From: Olavius sp. associated proteobacterium Delta 1
GTDB lineage: Bacteria; Desulfobacterota; Desulfobacteria; Desulfobacterales; JAFDCJ01
Length of the DNA stretch: 39,693 nucleotides
Direction: 5' to 3'
Assembly: GCA_902749685.1 (NCBI GenBank)
Contig: CACVKW010001176.1
Span: forward strand, 1-39,693
Position numbers and translations under genes: made by a program
Notes under the pieces: generated by a model
Told to the model about the DNA's origin: nothing
Seen by the model: the letters and a program-made list of their open reading frames with translations, nothing else
Databases searched by the model: none
Shown here: in pieces, positions 1 through 7,837 of the stretch
How positions within the stretch are numbered: position 1 is the stretch's first letter
Layout of the letters: each line of letters opens with the position of its first letter

Positions 1-418
1 ACGGAATTCTTTGGATGAAATCTCAGATTCCATCAGCGCTGGAACCTGATTATCGGTGCCGGCTTTCTTGCGTAACCCGCGCAACTTATTTGAGTAGAAG
101 CTCCGCCAAGGCGGATAAACTCCATGGCGAACTCCGCCTCCGGCGGATTCGCCTTTATTGGGGACGTGGGTCACCAGTTGGGCGAGCCAATCCAGGGCAT
201 CAAATGTTTTGGTTGTCTTAGCATCCTTTGACTGATAGATCACTTTGGCGACCCCAGCGGATGAAAATTTTGGAAATCACCAAAGCTCTGAACGGCGACT
301 GCAGCAATGTAAATCCCCACAGTCAAAAAAGCGCTGGATGACATCAATCACATAAGGCCGCCAAAAACCAAAGCGGCGCTGATAACGGTCGTCCCAGACA
401 GCTCCCAATCTATTTGAA
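1..418 (-). pseudogene. IS91-type (Y2) transposase remnant, runs off window edge
   Basis: The minus strand reads as a decayed transposase piece. One stretch resembles the mid-region (GDLHC), a stop codon follows, and then the same frame continues with FDALDWLAQLVTHVPNKGE and YSNKLRGLRKKA. These match the conserved C-terminal part of IS91/IS801-type rolling-circle transposases (PF04986 family, recalled from knowledge, not searched). A GC-rich palindrome (104-157) sits in frame between the two blocks where the family normally has a few residues (of the RYYG type). There is no start codon and the 3' end lies beyond the window. It is a relic, not a functional element. Confidence 0.6.
104..157. 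repeat. Double-hairpin palindromic repeat inside the transposase relic
   Basis: Two adjacent hairpins are visible: CTCCGCC-AA-GGCGGA and, after a short ATGGCG spacer, TCCGCC-TCC-GGCGGA. The second half (132-156, ending GGATTCGCCTTT) recurs almost identically at 19106-19130. This suggests a dispersed REP-like palindrome that inserted in a transposase gene. Confidence 0.6.
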
Positions 419-430
419 TACGGGCCCCTA

Positions 431-1453
431 TTAAAATTCTGTCTTTAGCACCTTATTAATCTCCTCCGGAAACCCCATACACACGCTTTCGCCAAACAGG
501 CGGCCCAGGGACGCCACGTCCGGGGTGCCGATGGATGGGTTAAAGTAGATGCGCGGTGAGAAGATCAGGTGAAAACGGGCATGATCATCTTTTTGTGATC
601 CCGCAAAAAAGCTCATGTTAAAATTATAGATTCCCATCCGGTCATAGGCGGCCATCAATTTAGTCATGCCCGTGGCCAGGTCGAAGAGATCCTCATCAGT
701 GAGCTCCAGAGTCGATTGCACGCTATCCGCCGTGGCAATCACATCCCCAACCGATCCCACCGGCGCAAAAACACTAAGCCAGGTTGTGCGGCCGATTTTT
801 CCCAGGAACCGATCCCGGTTTTTTATCTCCGCCGTTACCAGATCATCCCAGTAATTGGTTTTATTTTCAGCCATGTAAATTTTGGCGGCCTGCAGTTTTT
901 CGCGCAGCATATTGGGGGCGAAGGATGTTGCGAACACCTGCAGGTGGGGATGAATGATGGAACTGCCCGATGCCGGCATGTAATTCCAGCTGATCAGGTG
1001 ATATACCGACTCTGGATGTTTTATCTCATCCAGGTGCCGAAAGTATTTTAGCGCCAGACGAAATCCATCGGCGATTCGCCGGGGCTCAATGTCCGTCAGC
1101 GGGATATAATGACGATTTCCTAAAGTGGCTACCGCACTCAACCGGTCATAGGGTGCGATGTTCGGAAATAGGACCTTGTTAGCCAGCGTCATACGGCCTT
1201 CGGGAAGAATATCCCCCGGAAAGCAGGGGGTTACCTTGAGCACCTTGTCCGGGCAGAACGGACACCACGATTCTGTCCCGGCAACCAGTTTGTCCAAATC
1301 CGGTTTTTTCCACTTGAGTTCCCTGAAATGACATATGCGGGCCGTTTTGCCGGTAAGGGGATCTTTGCGGATTTCATTGGGGATATTTTTAGGCGCCATA
1401 TCATTGCCTGGATCCAATAGCACAGTCTCTCGTGGAATTGCCTCAAATTTCAT
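431..1453 (-). CDS. GalT-like nucleotidyltransferase (HIT superfamily)
   Basis: This 340-residue protein resembles galactose-1-phosphate uridylyltransferase and its archaeal/bacterial relatives, which move a nucleotide group between a sugar phosphate and a UDP-sugar in the cytoplasm. A zinc-type pair CPFC lies at residues 64-67. The HIT-type active-site motif HPHLQ is at about 168-172, with His170 the expected nucleophile. Length fits the family (about 330-350). The ATG at 1453 has a strong GGGAGG ribosome site. The true substrate is uncertain because many GalT-like proteins act on other nucleotides (ADP-sugar phosphorylases, for example). It stands alone, between a transposase relic and a repeat-filled spacer, with no Leloir-pathway partner in view. 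Confidence 0.8.
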   Translation of the reverse strand: MKFEAIPRETVLLDPGNDMAPKNIPNEIRKDPLTGKTARICHFRELKWKKPDLDKLVAGTESWCPFCPDKVLKVTPCFPGDILPEGRMTLANKVLFPNIAPYDRLSAVATLGNRHYIPLTDIEPRRIADGFRLALKYFRHLDEIKHPESVYHLISWNYMPASGSSIIHPHLQVFATSFAPNMLREKLQAAKIYMAENKTNYWDDLVTAEIKNRDRFLGKIGRTTWLSVFAPVGSVGDVIATADSVQSTLELTDEDLFDLATGMTKLMAAYDRMGIYNFNMSFFAGSQKDDHARFHLIFSPRIYFNPSIGTPDVASLGRLFGESVCMGFPEEINKVLKTEF

Positions 1454-1470
1454 CTTGCCTCCCTGGGGTG

Positions 1471-1519
1471 GTTGAATAGTTGACTGGTTCTCGGGTTGAT
1501 TAGTTGAATAGTAGAACAG
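1471..1519. repeat. Heptad-phased repeat array
   Basis: Words GTTGAAT, AGTTGAC, TGGTTCT, CGGGTTG, ATTAGTT, GAATAGT and AGAACAG follow each other in 7-base register, just upstream of the GalT-like gene. The phase is weaker here than in other arrays of the window. Confidence 0.45.
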
Positions 1520-1620
1520 AAGAATGCTTCCAGACTCACTTCGCGTTCCCTTGGAATCTCTTCATCCGTGCGCTCTCCCTGAAGAAACACAAAATATAAA
1601 AATAATGCGCAGCATCAAAT

Positions 1621-1713
1621 AATTAATCCGCGGCCTTCGGTTTAGCAAATCTCTGTGCGATGACAAAAACAATCTTAGCACCTGATTATGCTGTTTTTCA
1701 AGGCGGATTAATT
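1621..1713 (-). repeat. Dispersed ~92-bp repeat with inverted ends, copy A
   Basis: The segment starts AATTAATCCGC and ends GGCGGATTAATT, so its ends are inverted copies of one another. The same end pair at the same spacing occurs at 8023-8114 and 11123-11216. This copy is in the opposite orientation: the ATGCTGCGCA tail that follows the other copies lies to its left, at about 1605-1614. The interior is only weakly conserved. Confidence 0.55.
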
Positions 1714-1723
1714 TGCGGATTAG

Positions 1724-2383
1724 TTAATAAAAAAGCTCCGAATAAAGCAATGAACCTGGAAACCGCTCATCCACCAACCAGGTAACCTCCCGGATCATCT
1801 CCCGGCGTCCGCATAGATAAAAATCATATTTTGCCGGCGGCAAATGCTTTTTCAAATAGTCTGTGACCCTGCCGCGAAAATACTCGCTCGGTGATTGGTG
1901 TTCGCTTGAAATGCAGGCAACATAGAGATCTGCCACAGGTTCGAGTTTCAATTGATAATAAAGATCTTGCGGGCTGTCGACCCCATGAAGTAATGTGAAG
2001 CCGGTTACCCCCGAGCGGACCATTGAACAAAAGGGCGCGATGCCGGTGCCGGTGGCAACAAAAACGGGCGGGCGGCGGGAAGGCTTGAAGGTGAAGTACC
2101 CCTCCGGCATTGAGATATCAAACCGGGTGCCAATTTCAGCCGTGCTCAATAGCGGCGTAAATATTCCGGAGTCAACTTTGCGAATACAAAAAGCAATTTC
2201 AGGATCCTCCGGCGCCGATACCGGTGTGTAATCCCTTTCCATGGATTGATAGTAAATTCGAATTCGCTGACCAGATCTGATGATATAGGATGACGGTTTG
2301 CTGAACCTGATCTCAAAAGTTCTCTTTGAAAGCCACCGTCGATCGATCAATTCTGTTGGGAAAGTTTTTATTTTTGCTTCCAA
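1724..2383 (-). CDS. Ferredoxin-NADP+ reductase-like FAD oxidoreductase
   Basis: This 219-residue protein belongs to the ferredoxin reductase-like superfamily, moving electrons between NAD(P)H and a protein or small-molecule partner through FAD. The FAD motif RDYTPVS is at about 50-56, the pyridine-nucleotide loop GTGIAPF at about 112-118, and CGRREM at about 191-196. The C-terminus is short and aromatic (YSELFY). There is no iron-sulfur domain, so a separate partner is expected. The first possible start is a TTG at 2383 lying inside the end of the upstream cobalamin adenosyltransferase gene (16-base overlap), which implies translational coupling. The only later Met (about residue 48) would remove half the FAD domain. 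Partner and substrate are unknown. Confidence 0.75.
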   Translation of the reverse strand: MEAKIKTFPTELIDRRWLSKRTFEIRFSKPSSYIIRSGQRIRIYYQSMERDYTPVSAPEDPEIAFCIRKVDSGIFTPLLSTAEIGTRFDISMPEGYFTFKPSRRPPVFVATGTGIAPFCSMVRSGVTGFTLLHGVDSPQDLYYQLKLEPVADLYVACISSEHQSPSEYFRGRVTDYLKKHLPPAKYDFYLCGRREMIREVTWLVDERFPGSLLYSELFY

Positions 2384-2940
2384 AGCGTATCTGAAACTCC
2401 CTGAATATGATTGCAGTGCCTGGCAAGCACGAAAAGATAATCCGACAAACGGTTCAGGTAAACCAGGGACAACTGGAATTGTCGGGCGGCTTTGCCCTCG
2501 ACGTAGTCATCCGAAATTCGTGTAACTTTCCGCTCAGCCCTGCGGCAGACAGTCCGGCAGATGTGGGCCCAGGCGGCCGTTGGATGGCCTCCCGGCAAAA
2601 TAAAACCGCTCAGGTTCGGCAATTGCCCATCCAATTGATCAATGGTCTGTTCCAGTTCCGTAATCTGACGATCGGTTAATTCTTCCAGGGAATTCATTGC
2701 CGGTGAATCAGGCGTGACCGCCAGTATCGAACTCAATTGAAAAAGGTCGGCTTGAATCTGATGCAACCTGTCGGCGAGGTCCGAATTCTTTTGCGCCAGA
2801 CCCGCCACCAGTGCCCCCAGCAATGAATTTAATTCATCAACGTCACCGTAAGCCTCGATCCGCCGATCGCTTTTCGTCACCCGCTCACCGCTGAACAAAC
2901 TGGTTTTGCCTCGATCCCCTGTGCCTGTGTATATTTTCAT
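2368..2940 (-). CDS. Cob(I)alamin adenosyltransferase, PduO type
   Basis: The enzyme transfers the adenosyl group of ATP to reduced cobalamin to make coenzyme B12. The N-terminal ATP-binding signature TGTGDRGKTSLFSG starts at residue 5, followed by YGDVDELNS. The arginine-rich helix CRRAERKV, which contacts nucleotide and cobalamin in the family, is near residue 140. The 190-residue length matches single-domain PduO/MMAB enzymes. The start ATG at 2938-2940 lies one base after the stop of the threonine deaminase gene, and the 3' end overlaps the reductase gene. The three genes are therefore probably one transcript. The overlapping flavin reductase could in principle supply the cob(II)alamin-reducing electrons; that is inference. 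Confidence 0.93.
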   Translation of the reverse strand: MKIYTGTGDRGKTSLFSGERVTKSDRRIEAYGDVDELNSLLGALVAGLAQKNSDLADRLHQIQADLFQLSSILAVTPDSPAMNSLEELTDRQITELEQTIDQLDGQLPNLSGFILPGGHPTAAWAHICRTVCRRAERKVTRISDDYVEGKAARQFQLSLVYLNRLSDYLFVLARHCNHIQGVSDTLWKQK

Positions 2941-2941
2941 G

Positions 2942-3895
2942 CTATGAATCCAGGATCTGCTTCATCGTTTGACCATCCATATTGCCGCCGCTGAGAATGA
3001 CGCCGATGCGACCTTTTGATTTTACGGCACCGCCTAAAAGAGCGGCCAGGCCAAGGGCGCCGGAAGGCTCTACGACCAGTTTCATGCGATAAAATAAGAA
3101 TTTTACGGCTTCGATAATGGCATTTTCAGATACCGTTTTCATATCGTCGACGTATTCCTGAACCAGGGGGAAGGTCAGCTTTCCCAGTGACGGTGTGCGG
3201 GTACCATCGGCAATGGTTGGTGGGTTCTTCACCGAGTGCAGGGTCCCGGTGTGAAAGGATTTGGTGGCATCGTCGGCCAGTTCCGGTTCAATTCCGATTG
3301 CCTGACAACGGGGATTGATTCCTTTGGCGGCAATGGCACTGCCGCTTAACAATCCTCCGCCCCCGCAGGGGACCAGCAACATATCCACAGATTCCACTTT
3401 TTCAAACAATTCAAGGGCGGCGGTTCCCTGACCGGCGACAATATTAATATGATCGTAGGGTGGAACCAGGGTATAGTCGCGTTCACTTAATAGTTCTTCG
3501 GAAATTTTTTCCCGGGTTGTTTCATTCGGGTTGTAGTCAATGACCGTTGCGCCGTATTGCTCGGTAGCTGTGCGTTTGACCGCCGGGGCATTGTCGGGCA
3601 TCACTATCGTAGTCTGTATTCCGAGCAGCCGGCCGACCAGTGCGACTGCCTGGGCGTGGTTGCCGGACGAATGGGTGATGACACCACCTTTTTTCTGTTC
3701 ATCGGTTAATTGGGACATGGCATTGAAGGCACCCCGAAACTTAAAAGCTCCCATTCGTTGAAAGTTCTCACATTTAAGAAAAACTTCCGCACCCGCAATC
3801 TGGTTCAAAGTTTGCGAAGTCACAACCGGTGTGACATGGGCGTGACCCGCTATCCTTTTTTGGGCTGCTTTTACAAGCTTAAAGTAATCCGTCAT
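2942..3895 (-). CDS. Threonine/serine ammonia-lyase (PLP fold II)
   Basis: This is a PLP-dependent deaminase that converts L-threonine to 2-oxobutanoate (or L-serine to pyruvate). The Schiff-base lysine lies in GAFKFRGA (about residue 52) and the phosphate-binding glycine loop is GGGGLLSG. At about 317 residues it is the short form without an ACT regulatory domain, as in catabolic TdcB-type enzymes and serine racemases, so isoleucine feedback control is not expected. The ATG at 3895 is preferred over a TTG one codon upstream because AAAGGTGAT sits 8 bases before it. It heads a probable operon with the adenosyltransferase and the reductase. Serine racemase activity cannot be excluded. Confidence 0.87.
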   Translation of the reverse strand: MTDYFKLVKAAQKRIAGHAHVTPVVTSQTLNQIAGAEVFLKCENFQRMGAFKFRGAFNAMSQLTDEQKKGGVITHSSGNHAQAVALVGRLLGIQTTIVMPDNAPAVKRTATEQYGATVIDYNPNETTREKISEELLSERDYTLVPPYDHINIVAGQGTAALELFEKVESVDMLLVPCGGGGLLSGSAIAAKGINPRCQAIGIEPELADDATKSFHTGTLHSVKNPPTIADGTRTPSLGKLTFPLVQEYVDDMKTVSENAIIEAVKFLFYRMKLVVEPSGALGLAALLGGAVKSKGRIGVILSGGNMDGQTMKQILDS

Positions 3896-3937
3896 CAATC
3901 ATCACCTTTAATCGCAATAAATTTTCCGATTTTTTTT

Positions 3938-3972
3938 CATTCCCCATTCCGCATTCCGCAATCCGAGTTCGC
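3938..3972. repeat. Heptad-phased repeat array
   Basis: CATTCCC, CATTCCG, CATTCCG, CAATCCG and AGTTCGC run in strict 7-base phase in the spacer between the threonine deaminase and lipoprotein genes. A related array (CAATCCG/AATTCCG words) flanks the other end of the lipoprotein gene at 4561-4602. Confidence 0.75.
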
Positions 3973-3978
3973 TCTTGT

Positions 3979-4563
3979 TTACCATTCATGTCGCGGCCTT
4001 TCTTTCCAGGGGTAGCGGTCGTTTTTGACGAGGATCCAGTGTAATTTTCCTGAATTTCTCCACGGATCCAGCACGATCCCCTCTTCAAATCGCTGACCTT
4101 TGGCAGCAACCACCACACTGTTGTGTTCGCGCAGTTCGCTGCCGCGGTGGGCGACGCCCCAGTACAGTTGATAGGTCTTTAACTCCAACCGCTCAAGCTG
4201 TTCCATAAGGTCTACCGTCCAGTGGTGACATAGACCGCGATCCTTTAAACCGATACGAACCAGCACATTATGTAACACCGCCGGGCGCACCAGTTCGTAA
4301 TCTTCGGCAAGATAAGAGGAATATTGTATCGCTGTTTGCGCAACCTGTTCGGCTTCCGCTATATTTGTCTGACCGTTAAGTGCTGCCAGATCATTCTGCA
4401 GAGATGCTATTTTTCCCTGATATGCCTGTGCTTCCCGGCTGGTCCCCGAATTATCGCTTGCGGTTGCCGGTTGACCGCTTTGATGGGCACTGACACAGGC
4501 ACTCAGCAATAACACAATCAGCAGCAATATAAGGTATTTTAATCTATGCGGCATGGTTTTCAT
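3979..4563 (-). CDS. Uncharacterised lipoprotein
   Basis: A 194-residue protein with a short basic N-terminus, a hydrophobic stretch LLLIVLLLSA and a lipobox LSAC, so it should be lipid-anchored after export. Next comes a low-complexity linker, an Ala/Gln-rich helical segment, and a C-terminal domain with conserved-looking motifs (GLCHHW, WGVAHRGS, HNSVVV, LDPWRNSGKLHW). His, Trp and Asp spacing there is suggestive of a hydrolase or a papain-like fold, but I do not recognise the family. The start is placed at ATG 4563. The frame is open further upstream to 4602, but those codons are made of a heptad array and are probably not coding. Confidence 0.7.
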   Translation of the reverse strand: MKTMPHRLKYLILLLIVLLLSACVSAHQSGQPATASDNSGTSREAQAYQGKIASLQNDLAALNGQTNIAEAEQVAQTAIQYSSYLAEDYELVRPAVLHNVLVRIGLKDRGLCHHWTVDLMEQLERLELKTYQLYWGVAHRGSELREHNSVVVAAKGQRFEEGIVLDPWRNSGKLHWILVKNDRYPWKERPRHEW

Positions 4564-4602
4564 TCCATATTCAATCCCCAATCCGCAATCCGAATTCCGC
4601 AA
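4561..4602. repeat. Heptad-phased repeat array
   Basis: CATTCCA, TATTCAA, TCCCCAA, TCCGCAA, TCCGAAT, TCCGCAA and TCACTAT run in 7-base phase right at the 5' end of the lipoprotein gene. The array makes an apparent N-terminal extension in that frame. Confidence 0.75.
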
Positions 4603-4605
4603 TCA

Positions 4606-5316
4606 CTATATCTCAATTCCCAGCGCTGCAAATTCCCTTTCAATTATGGCTTCCCAGCCCTGGTTTGCCTTCGGGTTGGCCGGGCTGGGATGCGTAATGC
4701 CACCGATTGTCACTGATAGACCGTTTAGGGCAATCCGGGCGCGCTCCCTGGTGAACCGGCCGACACCAATCACGTAGCGAGGATTGAGCTGTTCAACTGT
4801 GCGGCGCAGCGCGCGATCGCAGGCTGCAAACAGTGGCTTGCGCTCCGCTGCGCGGAGTTGATTGGGCGTACGGTTGCGACCACCGGCTTCAATGAACTGC
4901 AGTGGACAATAGTTGGCGATGAAAAAACGGGAGAAAAAAATTTGCGGAGTGGCGAATTTTTTTCGGGCCCAGCCCCAGATGCGCTTGCCGCTGATCTCAC
5001 TCCGGGGGCAGTTGAAACCGGTGACCGGTCTTTTCGGATGCATGTTTGCCGGCGTGCCGACCACCCCTTCAATATTAAGCCAATCTCTTACTGCCGTTAC
5101 CTCTCCAAAAGGGATACCGGTCTGTGCCATCCCCCAGGGGCCGGGATTCATCCCGATCAGAACTATTTCCCCGGGAGATTTTGCATATCGGCGCAAATAC
5201 GTCGCATAAGGCGCCCGGGCATATACCAGCGGGTTATAGACATGGGTCACCGGTGCGCTGAATTTTAACGGTCGCAGTTCGTCTGATAAATCGTCGGTGA
5301 TGGTTTCGAGATCCAT
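4606..5316 (-). CDS. SMUG1-type single-strand-selective uracil-DNA glycosylase
   Basis: A base-excision repair enzyme that removes uracil and oxidised pyrimidines from DNA. The first active-site motif GMNPGPWGMAQTGIPFG (about residues 55-71) and the DNA-intercalating motif HPSPANPKANQGW near residue 209 are the SMUG1 signatures. The Asn in GMNPG is the residue expected to activate water in this family. The length of 236 residues is normal. The ATG at 5316 is the first Met. Heptad arrays lie on both sides. Family 3 glycosylases are patchy in bacteria, so transfer at some point is plausible. Confidence 0.9.
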   Translation of the reverse strand: MDLETITDDLSDELRPLKFSAPVTHVYNPLVYARAPYATYLRRYAKSPGEIVLIGMNPGPWGMAQTGIPFGEVTAVRDWLNIEGVVGTPANMHPKRPVTGFNCPRSEISGKRIWGWARKKFATPQIFFSRFFIANYCPLQFIEAGGRNRTPNQLRAAERKPLFAACDRALRRTVEQLNPRYVIGVGRFTRERARIALNGLSVTIGGITHPSPANPKANQGWEAIIEREFAALGIEI

Positions 5317-5323
5317 ATAAAAT

Positions 5324-5461
5324 ATTGATTATTGTAGATTGAAGATTGACGATTTGCGGAACTCGCTTCGCTCCGTCATTAAATATCTTTAGAATTGATA
5401 GAATTCTTTTAACCAGTATCGAGCATCCAGCATCGAGTTTCCAGCATCCAGCATCGGCAAC
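5324..5461. repeat. Two heptad-phased arrays of unrelated words
   Basis: ATTGATT, ATTGTAG, ATTGAAG, ATTGACG, ATTTGCG (5324-5358) is followed after about 55 bases by CCAGTAT, CGAGCAT, CCAGCAT, CGAGTTT, CCAGCAT, CCAGCAT, CGGCAAC (5413-5461). Both keep exact 7-base phase. The second word set reappears inside the 34460-34693 insertion element. Confidence 0.8.
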
Positions 5462-5489
5462 AGGTTGTCAATTAAGCGACATTCAGGTC

Positions 5490-6140
5490 CTAAAGCAGTG
5501 ACAGGCGAATTCCGTAGACCAACAACAGTAATCCTGCCGCCTGAACCATATGATAGATTCCGTTGTGATCGAATTGCCAGATTACGGTCAAAGAAATCGA
5601 TTTGTTAGCCTGAATTGCGGCCGCCAGGATGCTGACCAGGATGCCGCCTGCGATAATTCCCGCGCCGCTCAGCTCTCCCCAAACGGCTAAATAAATATAG
5701 GCGCTTAATGCAAAAATAAGCGCCAGTCCCTCATATACCAGGAATACAAAAAAAATACCCGGATAAAGCAGGGTGGCCCCGAAAAAGCCCAGACCCGCTA
5801 TCAGCATTACCGGCAGCACTTTGAGGCAAACCGCCAAGCCCCACAGATCATATACCACACCCGCAACGAAAAGAGAAACTGCCAGAGCCAGCGACATGTT
5901 CAACAGTTGCCAGATACGATCATGCACGGTCCGGGATATAACCAGTCCGTGGGCCACAGCCCCTAAAGCCGCGGCCAACCCGATCCATCCAAAAGCGGCC
6001 GACCAGATAATAACTTTCCACAACTCGCTGTTATTTGCTATGTTCCAGCATAAAATTAGAATGCCGCCAAAGGCGACCAGGGCTAAAATGATGTCGGTTA
6101 TGGCGGTGGTTTGTTCGGCGGGATCCTTTGTGAATTTCAT
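5490..6140 (-). CDS. Polytopic membrane protein, possibly CREST-like
   Basis: A 216-residue inner-membrane protein with about seven hydrophobic segments. A His sits in AVAHGL near residue 63, and the last part carries FDHNGIYHMVQ, giving a D..H....H pattern before the final helix. That layout recalls the CREST superfamily of membrane hydrolases (alkaline ceramidase, PAQR) and the DUF6962 proteins. The assignment is by pattern memory only, and no substrate can be named. The ATG at 6140 is the first Met. It has no obvious operon partner and is flanked by repeat arrays. Confidence 0.6.
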   Translation of the reverse strand: MKFTKDPAEQTTAITDIILALVAFGGILILCWNIANNSELWKVIIWSAAFGWIGLAAALGAVAHGLVISRTVHDRIWQLLNMSLALAVSLFVAGVVYDLWGLAVCLKVLPVMLIAGLGFFGATLLYPGIFFVFLVYEGLALIFALSAYIYLAVWGELSGAGIIAGGILVSILAAAIQANKSISLTVIWQFDHNGIYHMVQAAGLLLLVYGIRLSLL

Positions 6141-6213
6141 TCCATCAAACTGATTTATTTTGAATTATATATTACAATCATCCGGGGGAACGGATATCAG
6201 GTAGGGGTATGCA

Positions 6214-6402
6214 GAATTCGGAATGCGAAATTCGGAAAATTTCAACCTACTGTCTACCTTTTGCCTTACCTCCTTTGCCCTATACTTTGCGCTTCAGTCC
6301 TCAGCCTTCATCACTCAGTCCTGATTCTATCACACCTTCTCACCTTCCCAACCTCCCACCTTCAGTTTTTTCCGCCTTGCACATTCTCACCTCCGGCTTC
6401 CT
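6214..6402. repeat. Long heptad-phased array, 27 units
   Basis: From GAATTCG GAATGCG AAATTCG through pyrimidine-rich words such as GCCTTAC, CTCCTTT, CACTCAG, CACCTTC and TCCCACC, the sequence can be read in 7-base steps for 189 bases with position-specific base bias. It ends at the 3' end of the small gene 6403-6606. It is the longest array in the window and keeps frames open on the plus strand by chance. Confidence 0.75.
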
Positions 6403-6606
6403 TCAGCTGTCCTTTTCCCCTTTGTTGTGTAATCCTTTATCTGTAAGGCAGTAATTTGGTTCGCTGTCCGGTCCGCAGAGGAAAGAACCATCCATTCGTT
6501 GCAGATAACCTTTTTCCTCCAGAATCGATAATTCGGTTTTTCTTCCCAGGTAATTGCCGGGATAATACACGCCTTTTTTCATTTTCTCCAAAATTTTGTC
6601 CGTCAT
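6403..6606 (-). CDS. Small uncharacterised protein, winged-helix-like end
   Basis: A 67-residue basic protein. ATG 6606 follows GAGGGATTCGG, a good ribosome site. The sequence ends with EPNYCLTDKGLHNK; LTDKG-type turns are typical of the wing/helix of small winged-helix proteins, and ILEEKGYLQR would fit the preceding helix. That is only a fold guess. No partner gene is evident. Confidence 0.5.
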   Translation of the reverse strand: MTDKILEKMKKGVYYPGNYLGRKTELSILEEKGYLQRMDGSFLCGPDSEPNYCLTDKGLHNKGEKDS

Positions 6607-6646
6607 CCGAATCCCTCAATTTGTAGCCATTTCAGATTGATTTGTA

Positions 6647-6674
6647 CCTCGAACCACCGAACCCTGCACCCGGA
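6647..6674. repeat. Short heptad-phased array
   Basis: CCTCGAA, CCACCGA, ACCCTGC and ACCCGGA run in 7-base phase between the small gene and the acetyltransferase gene. Short, so moderate support. Confidence 0.45.
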
Positions 6675-6683
6675 GACGGTTAC

Positions 6684-7124
6684 TCAGTCCGGGGCGAGAT
6701 GTTTAACCATGCATGCCGCACTCGCCGGACAAAGGCTTTTAAACTCGGCAGTCCCTTGAATACCGGCCGAAGCCGAATCGCGCTCAGTCAGGCGGTAGCC
6801 GCGTTTAATAAAAAAAGCCTCAGCCGTCATGGTCAATAAGTACAGGGTGTCCACCTTCAAGGACCTGGCATAATCTTCTATTTGATCGACCAGATTGGTA
6901 GCAATTTTCCGGTTGCGATATGCTGCATCAACTGCCAGCGAGCGCAGCAGCGCATCTTGGTTTTTAATCTCAAGTCCGACAACGGCTACCAGCCTGGCAC
7001 CATCCCATCCCAAGAGGAAATTTTCTAATAGTTCAGCCGTGATATCTTCATGGGGCAGGTCACAGCCTGCCAGCAAATGCATTATTTCGAGTTCATCATC
7101 CGCAGCGGCAAATGAATATTTCAT
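6684..7124 (-). CDS. ArsN2-like GNAT acetyltransferase
   Basis: A 146-residue GNAT-fold acetyltransferase. The acetyl-CoA loop region reads LRSLAVDAAYRNRKIATNLV, followed by LYLLTMTAEAFFIKRGY, a combination typical of ArsN2, the acetyltransferase found in arsenic-resistance loci. No arsenic genes are nearby, so the true substrate is open. The frame stays open upstream into the methyltransferase gene. I placed the start at ATG 7124, where the family similarity begins (KYSFAAADDELEIMHLL), 22 bases after the methyltransferase stop. The two genes are probably co-transcribed. Confidence 0.75.
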   Translation of the reverse strand: MKYSFAAADDELEIMHLLAGCDLPHEDITAELLENFLLGWDGARLVAVVGLEIKNQDALLRSLAVDAAYRNRKIATNLVDQIEDYARSLKVDTLYLLTMTAEAFFIKRGYRLTERDSASAGIQGTAEFKSLCPASAACMVKHLAPD

Positions 7125-7146
7125 TTCATCACTTAGAAAGTCGATC

Positions 7147-7713
7147 TCAGGTCCGGTATATATACAGCGGGTCGCTGTGCAGCGAGCCGTCAGGGCGCAG
7201 CACCCTGAGGGGTTTAAATTCGGGTACTGAAAAATTGCATGATACAACCAACGTGCCGGGTTTGAGCTCCGCTTTTAATTTGGTTGATAATTTTCGCATG
7301 ACATCGGGATAAAGATAACAGAAAACGACATCGGCACCGGCCAGGTTTTGCGACCAGAAGCTTTTACGCCTGATTTCAACGTGTTTCAGGCCGATACTGA
7401 GCAGCTGTGCTTTGAGATAAGCCAGCAAATTTACTTCAAAGCCGATCGCCCTGACGCTATAATTTTTCCAGGCCTGCCGCAGAACTCGTCCGTCACCGCA
7501 TCCCAAATCCACCAGCAATTGCCCCTTTTTCATTGGCACCGCCTCGATAAAGGCCGCAATTCTGGTCCTGGTTGTGCTGACATAAAGGGCACCCTGGGTA
7601 GCCGGCAGCGCTGCAGCCGTGCACAGGACGTAGGTCATTTTTAGGACGAACAGACTCCCCGCCAGAATAAGAAATATCCATACCCAAATAGGCATATTCA
7701 GCAATATAAACAT
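7147..7713 (-). CDS. Membrane-anchored class I methyltransferase, FAM173-like
   Basis: Begins with one strong transmembrane segment (about residues 8-33), then a SAM-binding motif LLVDLGCGDGRVLRQA near residue 67 and an acidic ribose-binding turn GFEVN. The later motif VVFCYLYPDVMRKL and the end LVVSCNFSVPEF resemble the FAM173/ATPSc-KMT protein-lysine methyltransferases, which also have an N-terminal membrane anchor. Length (188) is normal for them. A protein-lysine target at the membrane is plausible but inferred. The start could be ATG 7713 or ATG 7695; neither has a clear ribosome site. Confidence 0.75.
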   Translation of the reverse strand: MFILLNMPIWVWIFLILAGSLFVLKMTYVLCTAAALPATQGALYVSTTRTRIAAFIEAVPMKKGQLLVDLGCGDGRVLRQAWKNYSVRAIGFEVNLLAYLKAQLLSIGLKHVEIRRKSFWSQNLAGADVVFCYLYPDVMRKLSTKLKAELKPGTLVVSCNFSVPEFKPLRVLRPDGSLHSDPLYIYRT

Positions 7714-7714
7714 C

Positions 7715-7837
7715 GATTGAAAATTGAATATTTATGGTATCTTATCTATTTTCCGGTAATCTCCTTCGCACAGAAGATAGAGTGGAATTAAAATAAACAA
7801 ATTACCATAACTAATCAATTGGCAATCTTCAATTGTT
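7715..7837. repeat. Inverted pair of heptad arrays
   Basis: The left arm GATTGAA AATTGAA TATTTAT GGTA (7715-7739) is matched by an inverted right arm TACCATA ACTAATC AATTGGC AATCTTC AATTGTT (7803-7837). Both are in 7-base phase and enclose about 63 bases. This is one of several spacers where an array and its reverse complement face each other. Confidence 0.65.

Noticed and set aside
15..221. Plus-strand open frame at the left edge
   Set aside because: It is antisense to the transposase relic, whose minus-strand reading has clear family motifs.
6214..6402. Heptad arrays as CRISPR repeats
   Set aside because: Units are 7 bases, degenerate and contiguous; there are no unique spacers, no long conserved repeat and no cas genes.
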